Shown piece by piece: positions 1-11,900 of a DNA stretch of 64,000 bases. Under the pieces are notes generated by a model. The model was not told the origin of the DNA. It worked only from the letters and a program-made list of their open reading frames with translations, and did no database searches. This DNA is from Cloeon dipterum (Eukaryota; Arthropoda; Insecta; Ephemeroptera; Baetidae). Position numbers and translations under genes: made by a program. The DNA is taken from NCBI RefSeq assembly GCF_949628265.1, contig NC_088788.1, forward strand, positions 34,272,335-34,336,334, read 5' to 3'. The first letter of the stretch is position 1. Every line of letters begins with the position of its first letter.

Positions 1-185
1 AAGAATTTTTTTAATTAAATTATTACCATAGGAATTGCATTTTTTTTAATGATCTGTTCGAGAAATTCACTGATTTTTGCATGACAAAGAAAGAAGTTCT
101 ACTGTGGTAACGCATCGCCGGCATTTCCCCCGTCTAGTTGCAGGCCCAAATTTTTAACACGCATCCCTTTTTTTCATGCGAACAG

Positions 186-1361
186 ACGTGGAAGACGTGA
201 AGTTTGTTATCAATTACGACTTCCCCAACTGCTCTGAAGATTACATCCATCGAATCGGGCGTACTGGTCGCTCGGACAAAACAGGCACAGCATACGCCTT
301 TTTCACACCCAACAACTCAAAGCAAGCCAACGATCTGATTTCCGTCCTCAGGGAAGCAAACCAAGTCATCAACCCAAAGCTCTATGAGATGGCCAGTATG
401 AGCAAAGGAATGGGTAAGATAATTTTTAAATTAATTCAATTCCGGACCAAAAAACAGCTGGCCCTAACATATATTTTTGGCACCAAAAGGGCACATTTTT
501 TATTGTTATGGTGTTTCTGTCAATTCTAGCATCGTTATTGAGTTATGGACTGGGCAAATATTTAAGGATAAAGCTATAAATAAATTTTAATTCAATCACG
601 ATGATTTTTAGTACATTCTTCTTTAAAGGACAAATCGTTTGGTGAATCATTTTCCCCCAGAAAAAGTACTTCATTATTTGTACATTGAGGCCACTACGAG
701 CCAATTAAAAGTTTAAAAAAATTAAACATTGAACCCATAATGTTCCAAAAACTAATAAATTTATTCATTTTCCTTATCCAGTTTTTATTTTTAAATTTTA
801 GTCCAATTGTGCCACTCTTTAACTCTTGAAAAATTGCTACAATAGGCTATTTCGCAAATAATTCAATCTGTTTGCTAAAGTCACCAGCCTTTAACCAATA
901 AAACTTAAAATAAGATATTGGGATCGATTCAAGATTACAAGAATAACACAATTTCTGTATTTATTTGTTCAAACGCCATTTAAATTTTCCTCACCAGTCA
1001 TTACATTTAAGAGTTATTCTTCACTTGTTGCCCTTCTGACCTGCCTATTTCTTTTATTTTCTCAGGTCGCAGTCGATGGGGTGGCGGCGGTGGCCGTGGC
1101 GGAGACCGCTCTGGTCGTGGCAGGGGCGGCGGCGGAGGTGGTCGCTGGAGGGACAGCTCACGCGACCGTAACATGAACCGCGGCGGTGACAGAGGCAGGC
1201 CCAACGGATCGTCCGGCATGGGCTCGAGGAGCGGTCCAGGAGGCCCTCCTCCTCTGATGCCGCAGGCCAACGGCAACAGCGGCACATCCAACGGAGGCAG
1301 CAGTAGTTATTACAACGGCACATCGTACTCGGCTCGCAACGGATTCAATGATGGATATTAA
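186..1361 (+). CDS. Rm62: DEAD-box RNA helicase, C-terminal part (Rm62/DDX5/DDX17 type)
   Basis: Two terminal coding exons, 186-413 and 1066-1361; the rest of the gene lies left of the window. The first exon carries the end of the second RecA-like domain, including motif VI (HRIGRTGR) and the stretch NYDFPNCSEDYIHR that fits the p68/p72 subfamily. The split codon at 186 supplies the D of the conserved GLDVEDV motif V region. The last exon is an RGG/Gly-rich tail (RGG and SRWGG repeats) ending in GFNDGY, typical of p68 tails that bind RNA. Family role: ATP-dependent RNA unwinding in splicing, transcription and small-RNA processing. The 652-nt intron is AT-rich. A canonical AATAAA lies at 1645-1650. 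Subfamily is fairly sure; the symbol follows the Drosophila orthologue and rests on about 170 residues. Confidence 0.85.
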
Positions 1362-2156
1362 GAGGTGTAATTTACTTTCGATGATCAAGGAAATTGTCAC
1401 AGTTCAAACAGAGAAACAAACACTATATTTAAATGATGTACGGTATTTTTTAGTCGTCATCCTCTTTCTCTCTCTATCATTCCCATCTGTGTTTACTAAT
1501 ATATTGCGTGTGCTGCAAGATTAGTGCGTTCTCTCGGAAGTTCATCATAATCGTACATAATGAGATGTTTGGCCGTCACGTTGGTTGGTTGGCTCCTTTT
1601 TAGCCTTTGTCTTTATTTAAAATGCACAAAATTACTTACTGGAAAATAAAACGTCTAGTATATCACCAAATTAATTCTTGATTTTGTCTTAACTCCCTTT
1701 CACAGGTTAACTAAAGGTTTGGCGAAATTATTATGAAGTATATAGAGCGCCAAGGATTATAAATAATCCTTTTGAAATATAACATGGGGCAATAGTTTAA
1801 AATCAAATTTGAAGCCATTTTTTACTCTATCGTATAAAATGATGTGTTGTAGGTAGACTATATCACAAGACAAATCAAACCAAGTTTTTCCTCTCCGGAG
1901 AAGACACTGATTTTTAGACCTTTGCCAGAAAACTGGCTAGTGACTCGTTATCAAAGATGTTATTAACTAAATTTATTACAACAAGTCTAAAAATACTTGT
2001 CAGTTGAAAACAAATTATTTGATGATTTAATTAGTTGGTGATAAGGATTAATCTATAAAAAATAATTTGATCATTCAGTTTGGCATAAATTTATTTTCCA
2101 ACATGTCAAACGGAACTAACAAATTCTCTGTACAACCATTCATTCTAGCAATCAGT
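1362..2156. other. Convergent 3' untranslated region/spacer
   Basis: No coding sequence seen. It holds the 3' UTR of the helicase gene, with AATAAA at 1645-1650, and that of ATP synthase d on the other strand, with a reverse-strand AATAAA at 2090-2095 about 60 nt past its stop. The two genes are tail to tail. Confidence 0.7.
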
Positions 2157-2783
2157 TTAATGGTGCTCAACATTCTCGGCCGCCTTCTGGTCCTCTGGAG
2201 TGTGTGGCCAGGCAGTGGGGTTGGTGGAGCTGATGGAAAGCTCGGGATGGGCATCGGCGAATTCTTCCATGGTCATCTCGCTGTACGGCAGCATTGCGTT
2301 GATTTTGGCCACCTCGGCCTGGGCAGCTGCGATGCGGCCGTTCGAGGCCTTGACAAAATCTTGGACAGCAGCCATCTGGAGAAGAACGTTTGGTTAAGAA
2401 AGGTCTTTAAATTGACCAACTCGATTGCGTACTCCTTTCTGGGCTTGGGCTTCGACTTGGCTGGTGTAGTTATCAGCTGGGTAGGGAATCTTAAGCGCCT
2501 CGTACTGCTTCTGGAAGTTGTCCACCATTCCGGCGACGGCGACGCGGCTCTTGTAGAATGACCAGTCAATCTTCGGAGGGCTCTCGGGGTTAGCAAGCAC
2601 CCTGAGATAATTGAAAATATTATTTGAATGAAAACAGAAAAATAAATTGAATTTTTCCAACCTTCGAAGGTAGTTGTCGGACTTGGTCTTAAATGCTGTC
2701 AGCATAGCCTTCTGTCCCGCCGGAACCCTCTCGGCCAGAGAGGTCCAGTTAACAGCCGACTGGGCAATTCTTTTCGATGCCAT
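2157..2783 (-). CDS. ATPsynD: ATP synthase subunit d, mitochondrial (peripheral stalk)
   Basis: Three exons on the minus strand: 2662-2783, 2433-2601 and 2157-2375, giving 169 aa, close to the 170-180 aa usual for insects. The N-terminus reads MASKRIAQSAVNW. The conserved blocks ANPESPPKIDW, FQKQYEALKIPYP, LPYSEMTMEEF and AWPHTPEDQ are all present. Family role: part of the peripheral stalk of mitochondrial F1Fo ATP synthase, holding F1 against rotation on the matrix side. Introns are 60 and 57 nt (donors gttgga and gtacgc). The gene faces away from the PRDM gene and converges on the helicase gene. The short N-terminus without a clear cleavable presequence is usual for this subunit. Confidence 0.93.
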
Positions 2784-5700
2784 TTTTACCGAAAAGATTC
2801 CTTATGCCGACAGAACAATTTTCTTCGCTAAATCGAATATGGCCGTCGAAAGAAGGACGTCCCACGCAATGCTGACAACTTTATAGAGTTCATTTGAAAT
2901 TTGAAAGCTACCAACTTATCCAGTTGGCGTAAACCTCAATAAATATCTTTTTATGAGTTCGTACAAAAAATTTAATAACGCCTATAAAAATTAATAGTTT
3001 TTCTTATTTAGCGAAGGAAAAAAATCATTCATTTTCATTTGTATCTTTTCTGGGGATTAATTTATTTTTTGATCACATTTGGACAGTTAAACTTAACGGA
3101 ACTAAAAATGTAGTGCAACACACACAGATTAAATATGTGTAAGACATAAATTATTAATTTGCCGGCCGATAAATTAATCTGCATTTTATAATAGAATGAA
3201 GGTTTTATTTTGATATTGTCCGGATAAGCTCAGAACCGCTCAGAACTTCGAAGATCTTTATTTTCCTCAGCAAAATTAAGTCTTACATGAAAGAAGCACA
3301 AAAGAAACCCTAACGAGTTGTTAAAAAACTGCGACAAATTTTGGAGATTCCTTGAAATAATTCGAATATTTAAAACTAAATACAAGTAACACATAAAGTT
3401 CAATACTCGCGCGTCTCGAGATGATGTTCATGCGACGCGTAACAATATATTTAATTAGATTTCTGGCTTGCGCAGCTGCCACGCATTTGAAGAGCTCTCT
3501 CTAAACGGAGAGCTCTTCGATGCAAATCAATAATCAACATGTCTGTCTGCTGAGCTTAAATTACTGCAGCTCCTATGCCATATAAAATTTAAAAGCTACA
3601 CAATTTGAAATGTGCCTGTTACTCCTGATTAAATCTCATGGCAAAATATAGCAAAATAAAGGAATCCTTGTGCAATGAACTATTTGATAAATCGTGTTAA
3701 AACTCATGTATACAAAAACTAGTTTTCAGCATTTAGAGTGCGCGCTTATTTGTTGTGTTCTGATATTGGATTTCATTGAGCTATCATCTTCAATACCTGT
3801 TGCGATTCTGCACAACTGGATTAAAGGGAACTTCCGGCATGGATGTTTTTAAAGAGAGCCATCTGCTATCTGCTTATTTCCCGGCGTCGAGAAGCGCGAG
3901 AAAACAGCAAAAACAGGAGTATTTTCTTTATAGTTTAATTCTTTCTAATTAACAAAGTATCCAGATCAAAATGTTTATTTTTTGCCTCTGTAGTTTAGTA
4001 ATTTAAACCTTCGACTTCAATATTTTTTGTAGTATTCAATTTTTGTGCTTCGCTATATGTAATAGTCTGTAATTTTTACGGCGGAGTTCCAAGGAAATAA
4101 GCACTCTTTAATAAAAATTGTAACACATTATCACTGCTCAAAAACAAGCAGCGAACGGTATGATATCCATATTTATCTTGTTTACTGTATATTCTTTTAA
4201 TGTTTAATAAAGCTTTTTTCATTCATGACAATAATTTGTAATTTTTGTGACACTTCTAGTGCGCTTGTTTGTTAAATTTTTCGATTATTACATTATATTT
4301 AAAATATCCTTAATATGGCTTCAAGCTTAAAATGTATGACAAAGGTGGAGTGATCTTTCACCAGTTGCACTGTTTAAGGGTGAAATTATTTCAACCTTCT
4401 TTTTGCACCATCAAAAACGGAATATTTTTACTTTTTTTATTTGTTTGCGCCTCATTGTGCAACGGGGTTGAGTAAACCTGAAAACACCTTCAGATATTCA
4501 TGATGAGGCGTGGAGTGGAGTCGAGCGGTACGCAGTTTTTGTATTTGTTATAAATTCCTCACTTTGTTACGATGCGCGGCCTAAAAAAATACGTTTATTC
4601 ACCAAGTCTTCGGCTTCTATATAAGCGTCAGATTTACAGAAACTGCAAGCCGTTTTAGATAGCTGAAGCAGTCAAAGGGTTTCAACCCCTTTTCAACCCC
4701 ATCAAAATTGGAAAATGTATTTTTCGCAGGTTAGTAGTAAACGAAGCGACTATATTTGCGCGTGTAAACAACTAACAATAGCTCCTATAAATCATCATCA
4801 TAAAAATGTTAGTGTTTATACCTGCCAAATTTTGGTCGTTAATAAGAAAATTACTGTTTTCAACAATTTTACACATTTTTAACTTTAACGGAAGGTTGAA
4901 TATCATCAAAAAATGACCAAAATCGCCGGAGCCCAGAAGAATTTTATTATTTTTCAGAGATGTTAAAAAATAAATCTTTCCCAGAATGATTGCTTTTTGG
5001 TTTCTACGGCTCTTGTGTGTCTATTTGAGTCTTGATTGCTTTTTTTCGCAGTGTTTCAGCGCAGAAAAAATATTTGACCTGAAGCAAGAACGAAAACAAA
5101 TAAACGCGTGTGGGTGACAGTCTGGCTATGCAGCGGCTTGAATTAAACACTGCTGTGTGTGTTCAGAGAGAGCCGAATCGCGTGCAGCATCACGAGATCG
5201 CATTGCCGGCTGCTTAAAGGGGTTGTTTTCGAGAGTTGTTAAAGTTTCTCACAGAGCAAAGCGGGCGGGCGGGCGGGCGCTCTTTAAAGATAATAGAATA
5301 TTAAAGCGGCTGTGGCAAATGAAATGAGAGCGCGCGTGTATGCGGCCGGGCTGATCCCGAGTGAGTGAGTGAGTGAGTGGACAGTGAGCGGCACGGGGTG
5401 CGTGCACGCGCGCGGCAATGCCGTCTTATATGTTAGCGGGCAGACAGCGATGAGCGCGTGTTCCCCTAACTGCGAAGCGTGCACGTTTCTCGGCCGTAAA
5501 TAGACGGCAGCTTTCGGCGCGGTGCGCGCTCCCGAATTCGATCAGTGGAGAGATGGCAGGGCATCCATGTTGGTGTTGCGGCGCCGAGAGAGCTGCTGGC
5601 TGCACGGGTCGATTTGCTGACGAGGGAGGGGCCGCCCCGAGAGAGCAGGCTTCGGCGCCGTGCCTTGCCCTGCCCGTGTGCCAGCCTGCCCGCACCCCCG

Positions 5701-5867
5701 AATAGCAGAGAGACGAGTGAGCGAGCAATAAAGACGATAGCGCGTTCCAGCAGTGTCAGCATCAGCATCAGCATCAGCGCAGACGATGACGATGACGACG
5801 ACGGCGGCGGGCGTCCGGCGGCTGGCCGGCCTTGAAGAGGAACTGCTGCTCGGCTGAGCGATGCGCG
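2784..5867. other. Intergenic region and GC-rich promoter between ATP synthase d and the PRDM gene
   Basis: The left 2 kb is AT-rich with no gene seen; it holds a clean hairpin at 3483-3523. From about 5100 the base composition changes to CpG/GC-rich, with four tandem GGGC units at 5261-5280, GTGA repeats at 5361-5378, a CAGCAT-type hexamer run near 5757-5780 and a GAC/GATGAC run near 5782-5805. This looks like the promoter and 5' UTR of the downstream PRDM gene. Open frames here are by-products of high GC and show no family similarity I recognise. Confidence 0.55.
3483..3523. other. Perfect-arm hairpin
   Basis: Arms GAAGAGCTCTC at 3489-3499 and GAGAGCTCTTC at 3508-3518 are exact reverse complements around an 8-nt loop. 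A further GCAT/ATGC pairing lies outside a small internal loop. It sits in intergenic DNA far from any start codon, so its role is unknown. Confidence 0.6.
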
Positions 5868-5941
5868 ATGCCGCGCAAGCAGCAGCCGAGCGAGGCCCGG
5901 ACGCTGTCCGCCGGAGCCGGACAGGCCGGCAGGGACACTAA
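5861..5941 (+). promoter_or_regulatory. Upstream ORF overlapping the PRDM start codon
   Basis: An out-of-frame ATG at 5861, seven bases before the presumed start at 5868, opens a 26-codon frame that ends with TAA at 5939-5941. If the mRNA begins upstream, scanning ribosomes would meet this ATG first. Its effect is inference. Confidence 0.4.
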
Positions 5942-8900
5942 GCGTCTCGTCAAGAGTATCTACGTCGGCGCCAGCAACGCGCTCAGGTGGAGCAGCCTCA
6001 AGCGGCGCCTTCGCTACGCCAGCGACATTGAGCTCGTGCAGCACCTGCTCGACCTCGCCGAGTCCACCCACGACAAAAGGTCAGTCGCTGCTGTTGCTGC
6101 TGCTGCTGCTTTAAACAGCGCCCCTCTATCGACCCATATTTTTTGTTTTATTTCACAACCTTTCCGAAACGAGGGACACGTTTTACGAGCGACAAAATTT
6201 ATTCTGCCTTTTTTGTACGAAAAAGCAGCATTCGCAGCCAAGCCCTTGACCTTGTGAGTGCATACCAGAGTCTTAAAGCGTTTGCCGGATCGCACGCCAT
6301 TCCCCCGACACCGATCTGAATTTTCCCTTTAAGCACAGCTGACCTACAAGTCAAAATACTCGCGCACGTTGTGTCCGTGTGTTTTTATTCAACTTGCCGA
6401 GGTTTCTGTCAGACAGCGGTTTTTTAATTAATTCGTTTGATCGTGCCGTGCGCGAGAGGGTGCCTCCAGATGTGGGATGTGAATCATACACCCACTTTCG
6501 CTTGCTTGCTCGCTCGCACTCGCGCTCCATCCCTAGCAACTCGCTCATGCAGACTCTCCTCTCTCTGTCTCATTAAAAACGCGATCAATAATGGCTTTCG
6601 CGCCATATTCCCATTTATGCCACCGACCTCGTGCCGTGCTTATTGTTCGCTGCGGCTGATGAGAGATCAAATCCGTTGAGATATGCAGCCGCAATATATC
6701 GATCAAAATTTCGCCATGAAAATTGCACGGAGAAGACATCGCAAAAGTGTGCAGCACTCACAATGAGGGGTTCTTTCTTTTCAACGCAAAGCCTGCTATA
6801 TTTATTACCATGCAAAAATTCCTGCGGGAAAAATTAGTTTCCCAGAGCAAACGTCAATTCAAAGATACCAAAATTTTCATTTTTAAAATATTTATTGATT
6901 ACAATTTAATTTTTGTGGAATACATTAAAAATAAGAGAGTTTTAGGCTGCAATAAGCAGTTGATCAAACTGCAGTTCAATTCAAATATTGCCCATTTTTT
7001 CCAATTTTTACAGCGCTTGACCATATTATTTTCTTGGCAGATTTTGGTTGCTCTTGTCGAGATCCATCCTACGGCGTACATCACATATTGGGGAAACTCT
7101 TTGTTGGGAAATAAAATAAAATTTCAAGTAGGGAGACAGTTTTCCCCATTTGAAGAGCATGCTAACTCTGAAGCGACTTTAATCGAAAATGTACGGTGCA
7201 AACCAGGTCAATTTTTGCTATAAATGCTCCTGAGGGATTAGTTTATGCATTGGCAAGAAGAATTTTCCAGTTTTTTCAGTATCAATTCTCTTTAAGAGTG
7301 AATTTTGAGGGTAAAAATTATATCGCGCGTCCTCGCACAGGAAACAGCTCACTGTTTCAGCCCCCGAGGCCTTATCAATAGTCATCTGTACAAATAAATT
7401 CGATGCCGCAATATATGGTGCAGGGAATTTCCGAAAGACCAGCAACGTTTGACACTTTTGACAAAAAAAAAACGCGATCAAATAGACACACAAGTAACAA
7501 AATTTGTGTGAAATCATAATTGTTGGACGCGAAAAACACTAAAAAGAGAAATCCCTGTACCTTAATTCTAATTAAACGGGTATTTATTTAGTGCCTTCAA
7601 ATATTTTCGCATTTGAGAATGAATTTTAAATCTGCAAAAAATAATAGCAAAAAAATACACACAGAGGAAAAAACACTAAATTATATGCTCGTCATGCGGA
7701 AATTGACGTCGGCGAATCAAGATTTAGTCAACAGACAGACACATAACACGTTAAAATTATTCCCGCAGCTGATTTTTTGAGTTCTGACAGAAAATATCCA
7801 TTTGGCTGGTCTTGAGGCTTCAAGGGGCTGGGCCCAATTATTTCCGTGAAGGAATACGCTCACTGTCCAAAAGGGTTCTGACCGGGGGCGGCAGCAGGCG
7901 CCCTTCTCCCCCCTGAATCACGTACTCGCATCGAAATCAGTCATGACACTGCTGAACTTCGTGAAAAACAGCAAGTCGTTGTTTTGAAGTTGCATCTCGA
8001 CTGGCAGATATGATTAATTATATTAAAATAAAATGTAAATACCCTTGCACATCCTCATGCTTTCCACGAAGAGGATAAAGCCATTTCTACTTTTACTGGC
8101 GTAGGTTGTTTTTCATTTTTTTTTTTGCAATTATTGGAAAGAAATCTTCGTTCACATTTTTGTGAACAATCGGAAATATCTTTTACTGCAGCTGGTCGCA
8201 GTTCAAATTCGTGAGCTTAATTAATTTCCTCGATTTTTCCCAAAAGATTTATCCTAGGGATTGTGATTTAAGAATACATTGTGCAAGAATAAATATAAAA
8301 ACAACCCCTTTCCCTTTTATCTGTGTGGCAGTATCAAACCCCAAGCTGAGAATGAGCCAGAAGCAAACGGCACAGCGGATGATGAAGAGGAGGCCGTAAT
8401 CGAGGAGCCGCCGCAGATCGAAAAGAGGGACGACCCCGACGGCAGTCATGATCGCACGTATGTTGCACGAAAACGGGTCTATTTTCGAGTCGAAATAATC
8501 GCTTTTCAAAAAACAAAAGGGAAGAGAACGAAGAGAGCTCGCAGCCTTTGGTGCCGGGTTCGCCGCAAGTGGAGGAACACAAAGAGCTCGAAAGTAGGAA
8601 GAGTGGTAAATCGCACACAGGCAAAAAGGCGCACAAGCACCACAGAAAGAGGAAACATCACCGCAGCGGCGGAGAGAAAGTCTCGAAAGAGCAGACGGAT
8701 GCTGGCGGCGGCGGCGGCGGAGGAGGCGATCAAGAGAACGGCGACGCGCCCCCAGAAGCGAGCAAGCCCGCCGAGCACCACGAGTGGAAAGACAATCACA
8801 AACACCACCACGAAAAAAAGAAGGTAAAAATTTTAATTTTAATTTGGTAGTTTTAAAATCAGCCAGTTGGTTTTCATATTTTTAATATATTCTTCACAGT

Positions 8901-11900
8901 TTCAATGCAATAGGAGCATTTCTGAAATCTATTCCTGAAAAAGGTGGTTAATATCGTGACTGGACATGCTCCAATAGCTAAACTTGGCTGGTTTTCGTAC
9001 CTTTCCAGCAGCTTTGGGGAAAAATGTCTTGTATTTCAATCAAAGCACTCGGTTCGGGGAGGCGGAAAGATGGCCTCATTGAGCCCAAACACCTTTCTGT
9101 CCTCTCAGGAATTCATTCAATTTGTTTTGTAGAACTCAAGCTCTTCACGCGGAAAGAAAAAGCGGAAGCATCGAGACCGGAGTAGTGGTGAGGACAGACT
9201 TTCGAGACAGCACCACCAAAACGCCGATGCAGCAAACTCGACGGACACAGTGTTAGAAAACGAAAAAACTCACGAGATAGAGACTGCACTTGATCAAAAA
9301 TTTTCTTCCCCAAAAACAAGCAACGGTTTTGTAGAGTTAGAATCTTCTAGTCCAAAAGTACCTGAGGCCAGACACAAACGCAAGCACAAAAAGAAATACA
9401 AAAAGCGGTAAAGTCATAAATTCCCTTATCATCACCCTTAATGCGCGTGTAATATTTTCCCAGGTGTGAAATCGACAGCCGAAAGGCTCCTGCGGACGGC
9501 GTTGCGGAGCCGGCTAAAGCGTCGACGCCCAAAAGCAGCCCAGAGCCAGAGCAGTGCACCGTGATCGAAGAGGAGGCTCCCGCGCCCGCGCCCGCGCCGG
9601 TCTCAGTTTGTCCTCCCGAAATCCAGCGCTTCCCGCAGCCGATCCCAGCTCTGCCCCCGGCTCCGCCAGCTCCAATGATTAAGTGCGCTGATCTCGAACC
9701 CGACCTTCCACCACTGGTCGCCCCAGCCAACCCATTTGTTGAGTCCAAGTTGGCCATCAAACTCAAGCTGTGCACCGAATGCGGCACGCGACACTTCCAG
9801 GATTGCTGTCCCTTGCACAATCCAGACATTGAGGTAAAAATTAAGTCAAATTAATGCATCCTGAATGTCTCGAGATATTTGGATTTCGACCAGCTTTCAT
9901 CTTTCAAAATTAAACTGCGAATTTTTGTCTGGTGGCGGCTGACATTATTTTAAACGTGGAGTTAGATAGTGCTTCCATATTTTTCCTCTACAGTTTTTAA
10001 TTTTTGACCCTTTTTCACCGGCGACTCATTATTAATTTTTATTCTGCAATTTGTTCCCAGGTGAATGATGACATCACCCTCTCAGAGTGGGTTTCCCTGC
10101 CTGAGAGTAATCGGAGGAGTTTTGCAGAGGAGTCCCTGCCGGTGGATCTGTTGAAGCTGGAGGAGCGAGACGCGACGCACGGACAGAGCGTTGTGGCAAA
10201 AGTGGTCATCAAACGGCTTACGCAGTTCGGACCGTTGCACGGTGAACGCATTCGCGAGATGGACATTGCGGACGACTTCAACATGCGCCACATTTGGGAA
10301 GTGTGCAGCGAGAACGACAAGTTCTATCTGAACACAGTCTCCAAGGACCATTCCAACTGGCTTCGGTTTGTGCGGCCGGCGCCGATCAAGGAGAAGAGGA
10401 ACGTCGCAGCCATCGTGCGAAACGGCAAACTGTACTTTGTCACCCTAAACAACATCCTCCCGGGAACCGAGCTGCTCTTTTGGCTGGAAAGCGCCGCCTC
10501 CGGCTGGTCCAAAAAGAAGATGGAGAGGACGAGTAAGAATTTTCAATTGTGCTCGTTGTGTTCGTATATTATGTTATTTATTAATTCGTACGCAGATTGC
10601 GGTGGCTGCAACCTGAAATTCAGCAACTCGCTCTACTACAGGATACACTGCTCCGTGTTCCACGACCCTAATTTCAGTCTGACAATTCGTAAATACCACT
10701 GCAAAGTGTGCGGCCTCTCCGTCTTGGGCAAAGAAAACATAATGAAGCACGCGGCGGAGCAGCACGGCGGAAAGGGTGCCTATCAGTGCCAATTTTGTAA
10801 AAAGGTATGTTCATTGCATGCAGGGCCAAACTGGCTTATCGGGTGAGGCCCGTGCTCCTTCCAAATTTGCCCTTTTGTGCCTGCAAACCCTTTAAACAAG
10901 TTAAATTCAACTTTTTGCGCGTTAAATTAATGCCTTTTTGCAAGTAAAATAGTGTTCTTACACATCAAAAAGCTGTCCTCCTTGGGTCTCTTTCATTTCC
11001 GCGCCTGCAGAATTCGCTGCATATGCAACCTGTTTGTCACGTGTGCCGAGCACGTTGCATATTGACGCCACTTCGCAGGCGCCCCCACATTGAAAAGCAT
11101 TATTTTCGAATGTTTTCAGTTCTTTTTGCGCCTCAATTATCTGGAAATGCATCGTACTTATGGCTGTGCGGCGAATCCACAACGAACTCGACCCCTCTGT
11201 GATTTCTGCGGCAGAAAATTCTGCCAACCACAAAAACTAAAGGTGCACATAAAAAGGATGCACAGTGGTAAGAATTCATCTTTTAGTTTTAATTCGAATT
11301 TAGTATAATTACCATTTTATTTCGCAGATTTAGCTGATGTTCTCAAAGAGTTCCAATGCAAGATGTGCCACAAACTGTTAGGCTCAAGAGCTGCGTTGCA
11401 AAGACACTTGAAGGAAGTGCACCACAAAGACATGATCGGCGCCTGCACCTGCGACCGCTGCGGCAAAATGTTTCAAAACAAGTCCAACTTGAAAATTCAC
11501 ATGCTGACGCATTCAGGGGTCAAACCCTTCAAGTGAGTCATTTTTTCTTCGTGGTCGAGACAAATTTAAATAAATATTGGATTATTACAGGTGCAAGGAA
11601 GGCAGCTGCTCTGCCGCGTTCACGACCAAACAGTGTCTGCAATTCCACTACAAAAAGGTGCACAGCTACACGGACGACAACATGCCAAAGATCGAGCGCT
11701 GCGTCGCCTACACCTTCGACGCGTACGCAGGTGGGCAAAACAGTTCAAACGAGGCGCAAGAACCGGAAGAGACCATCAGCCCGCCCTTCACACCAACCTG
11801 CACTGAAGACTCGCAACCTCCTTCGCCCAGTCTACCATCTTTGGAGGATGATGAGAACAGCGGAACCTCCAATTTGGCCATTGTGAATGAGACCAATTCC

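Noticed and set aside
1007-1400. Reverse-strand frames full of Pro/Arg opposite the helicase tail
   Set aside because: They mirror the RGG-rich last exon of the helicase on the plus strand and show no domain.
2067-2561. 164-codon forward frame
   Set aside because: Antisense shadow of ATP synthase subunit d, whose conserved blocks lie on the minus strand.
5466-6071. 201-codon reverse frame in the GC-rich PRDM promoter
   Set aside because: High GC removes stops; the sequence is low-complexity (Ser and Leu runs) and overlaps the real first PRDM exon.
6723-7223. 166-codon forward frame in PRDM intron 1
   Set aside because: AT-rich, Phe/Ile/Lys-biased, no recognisable motif, and inside an intron.
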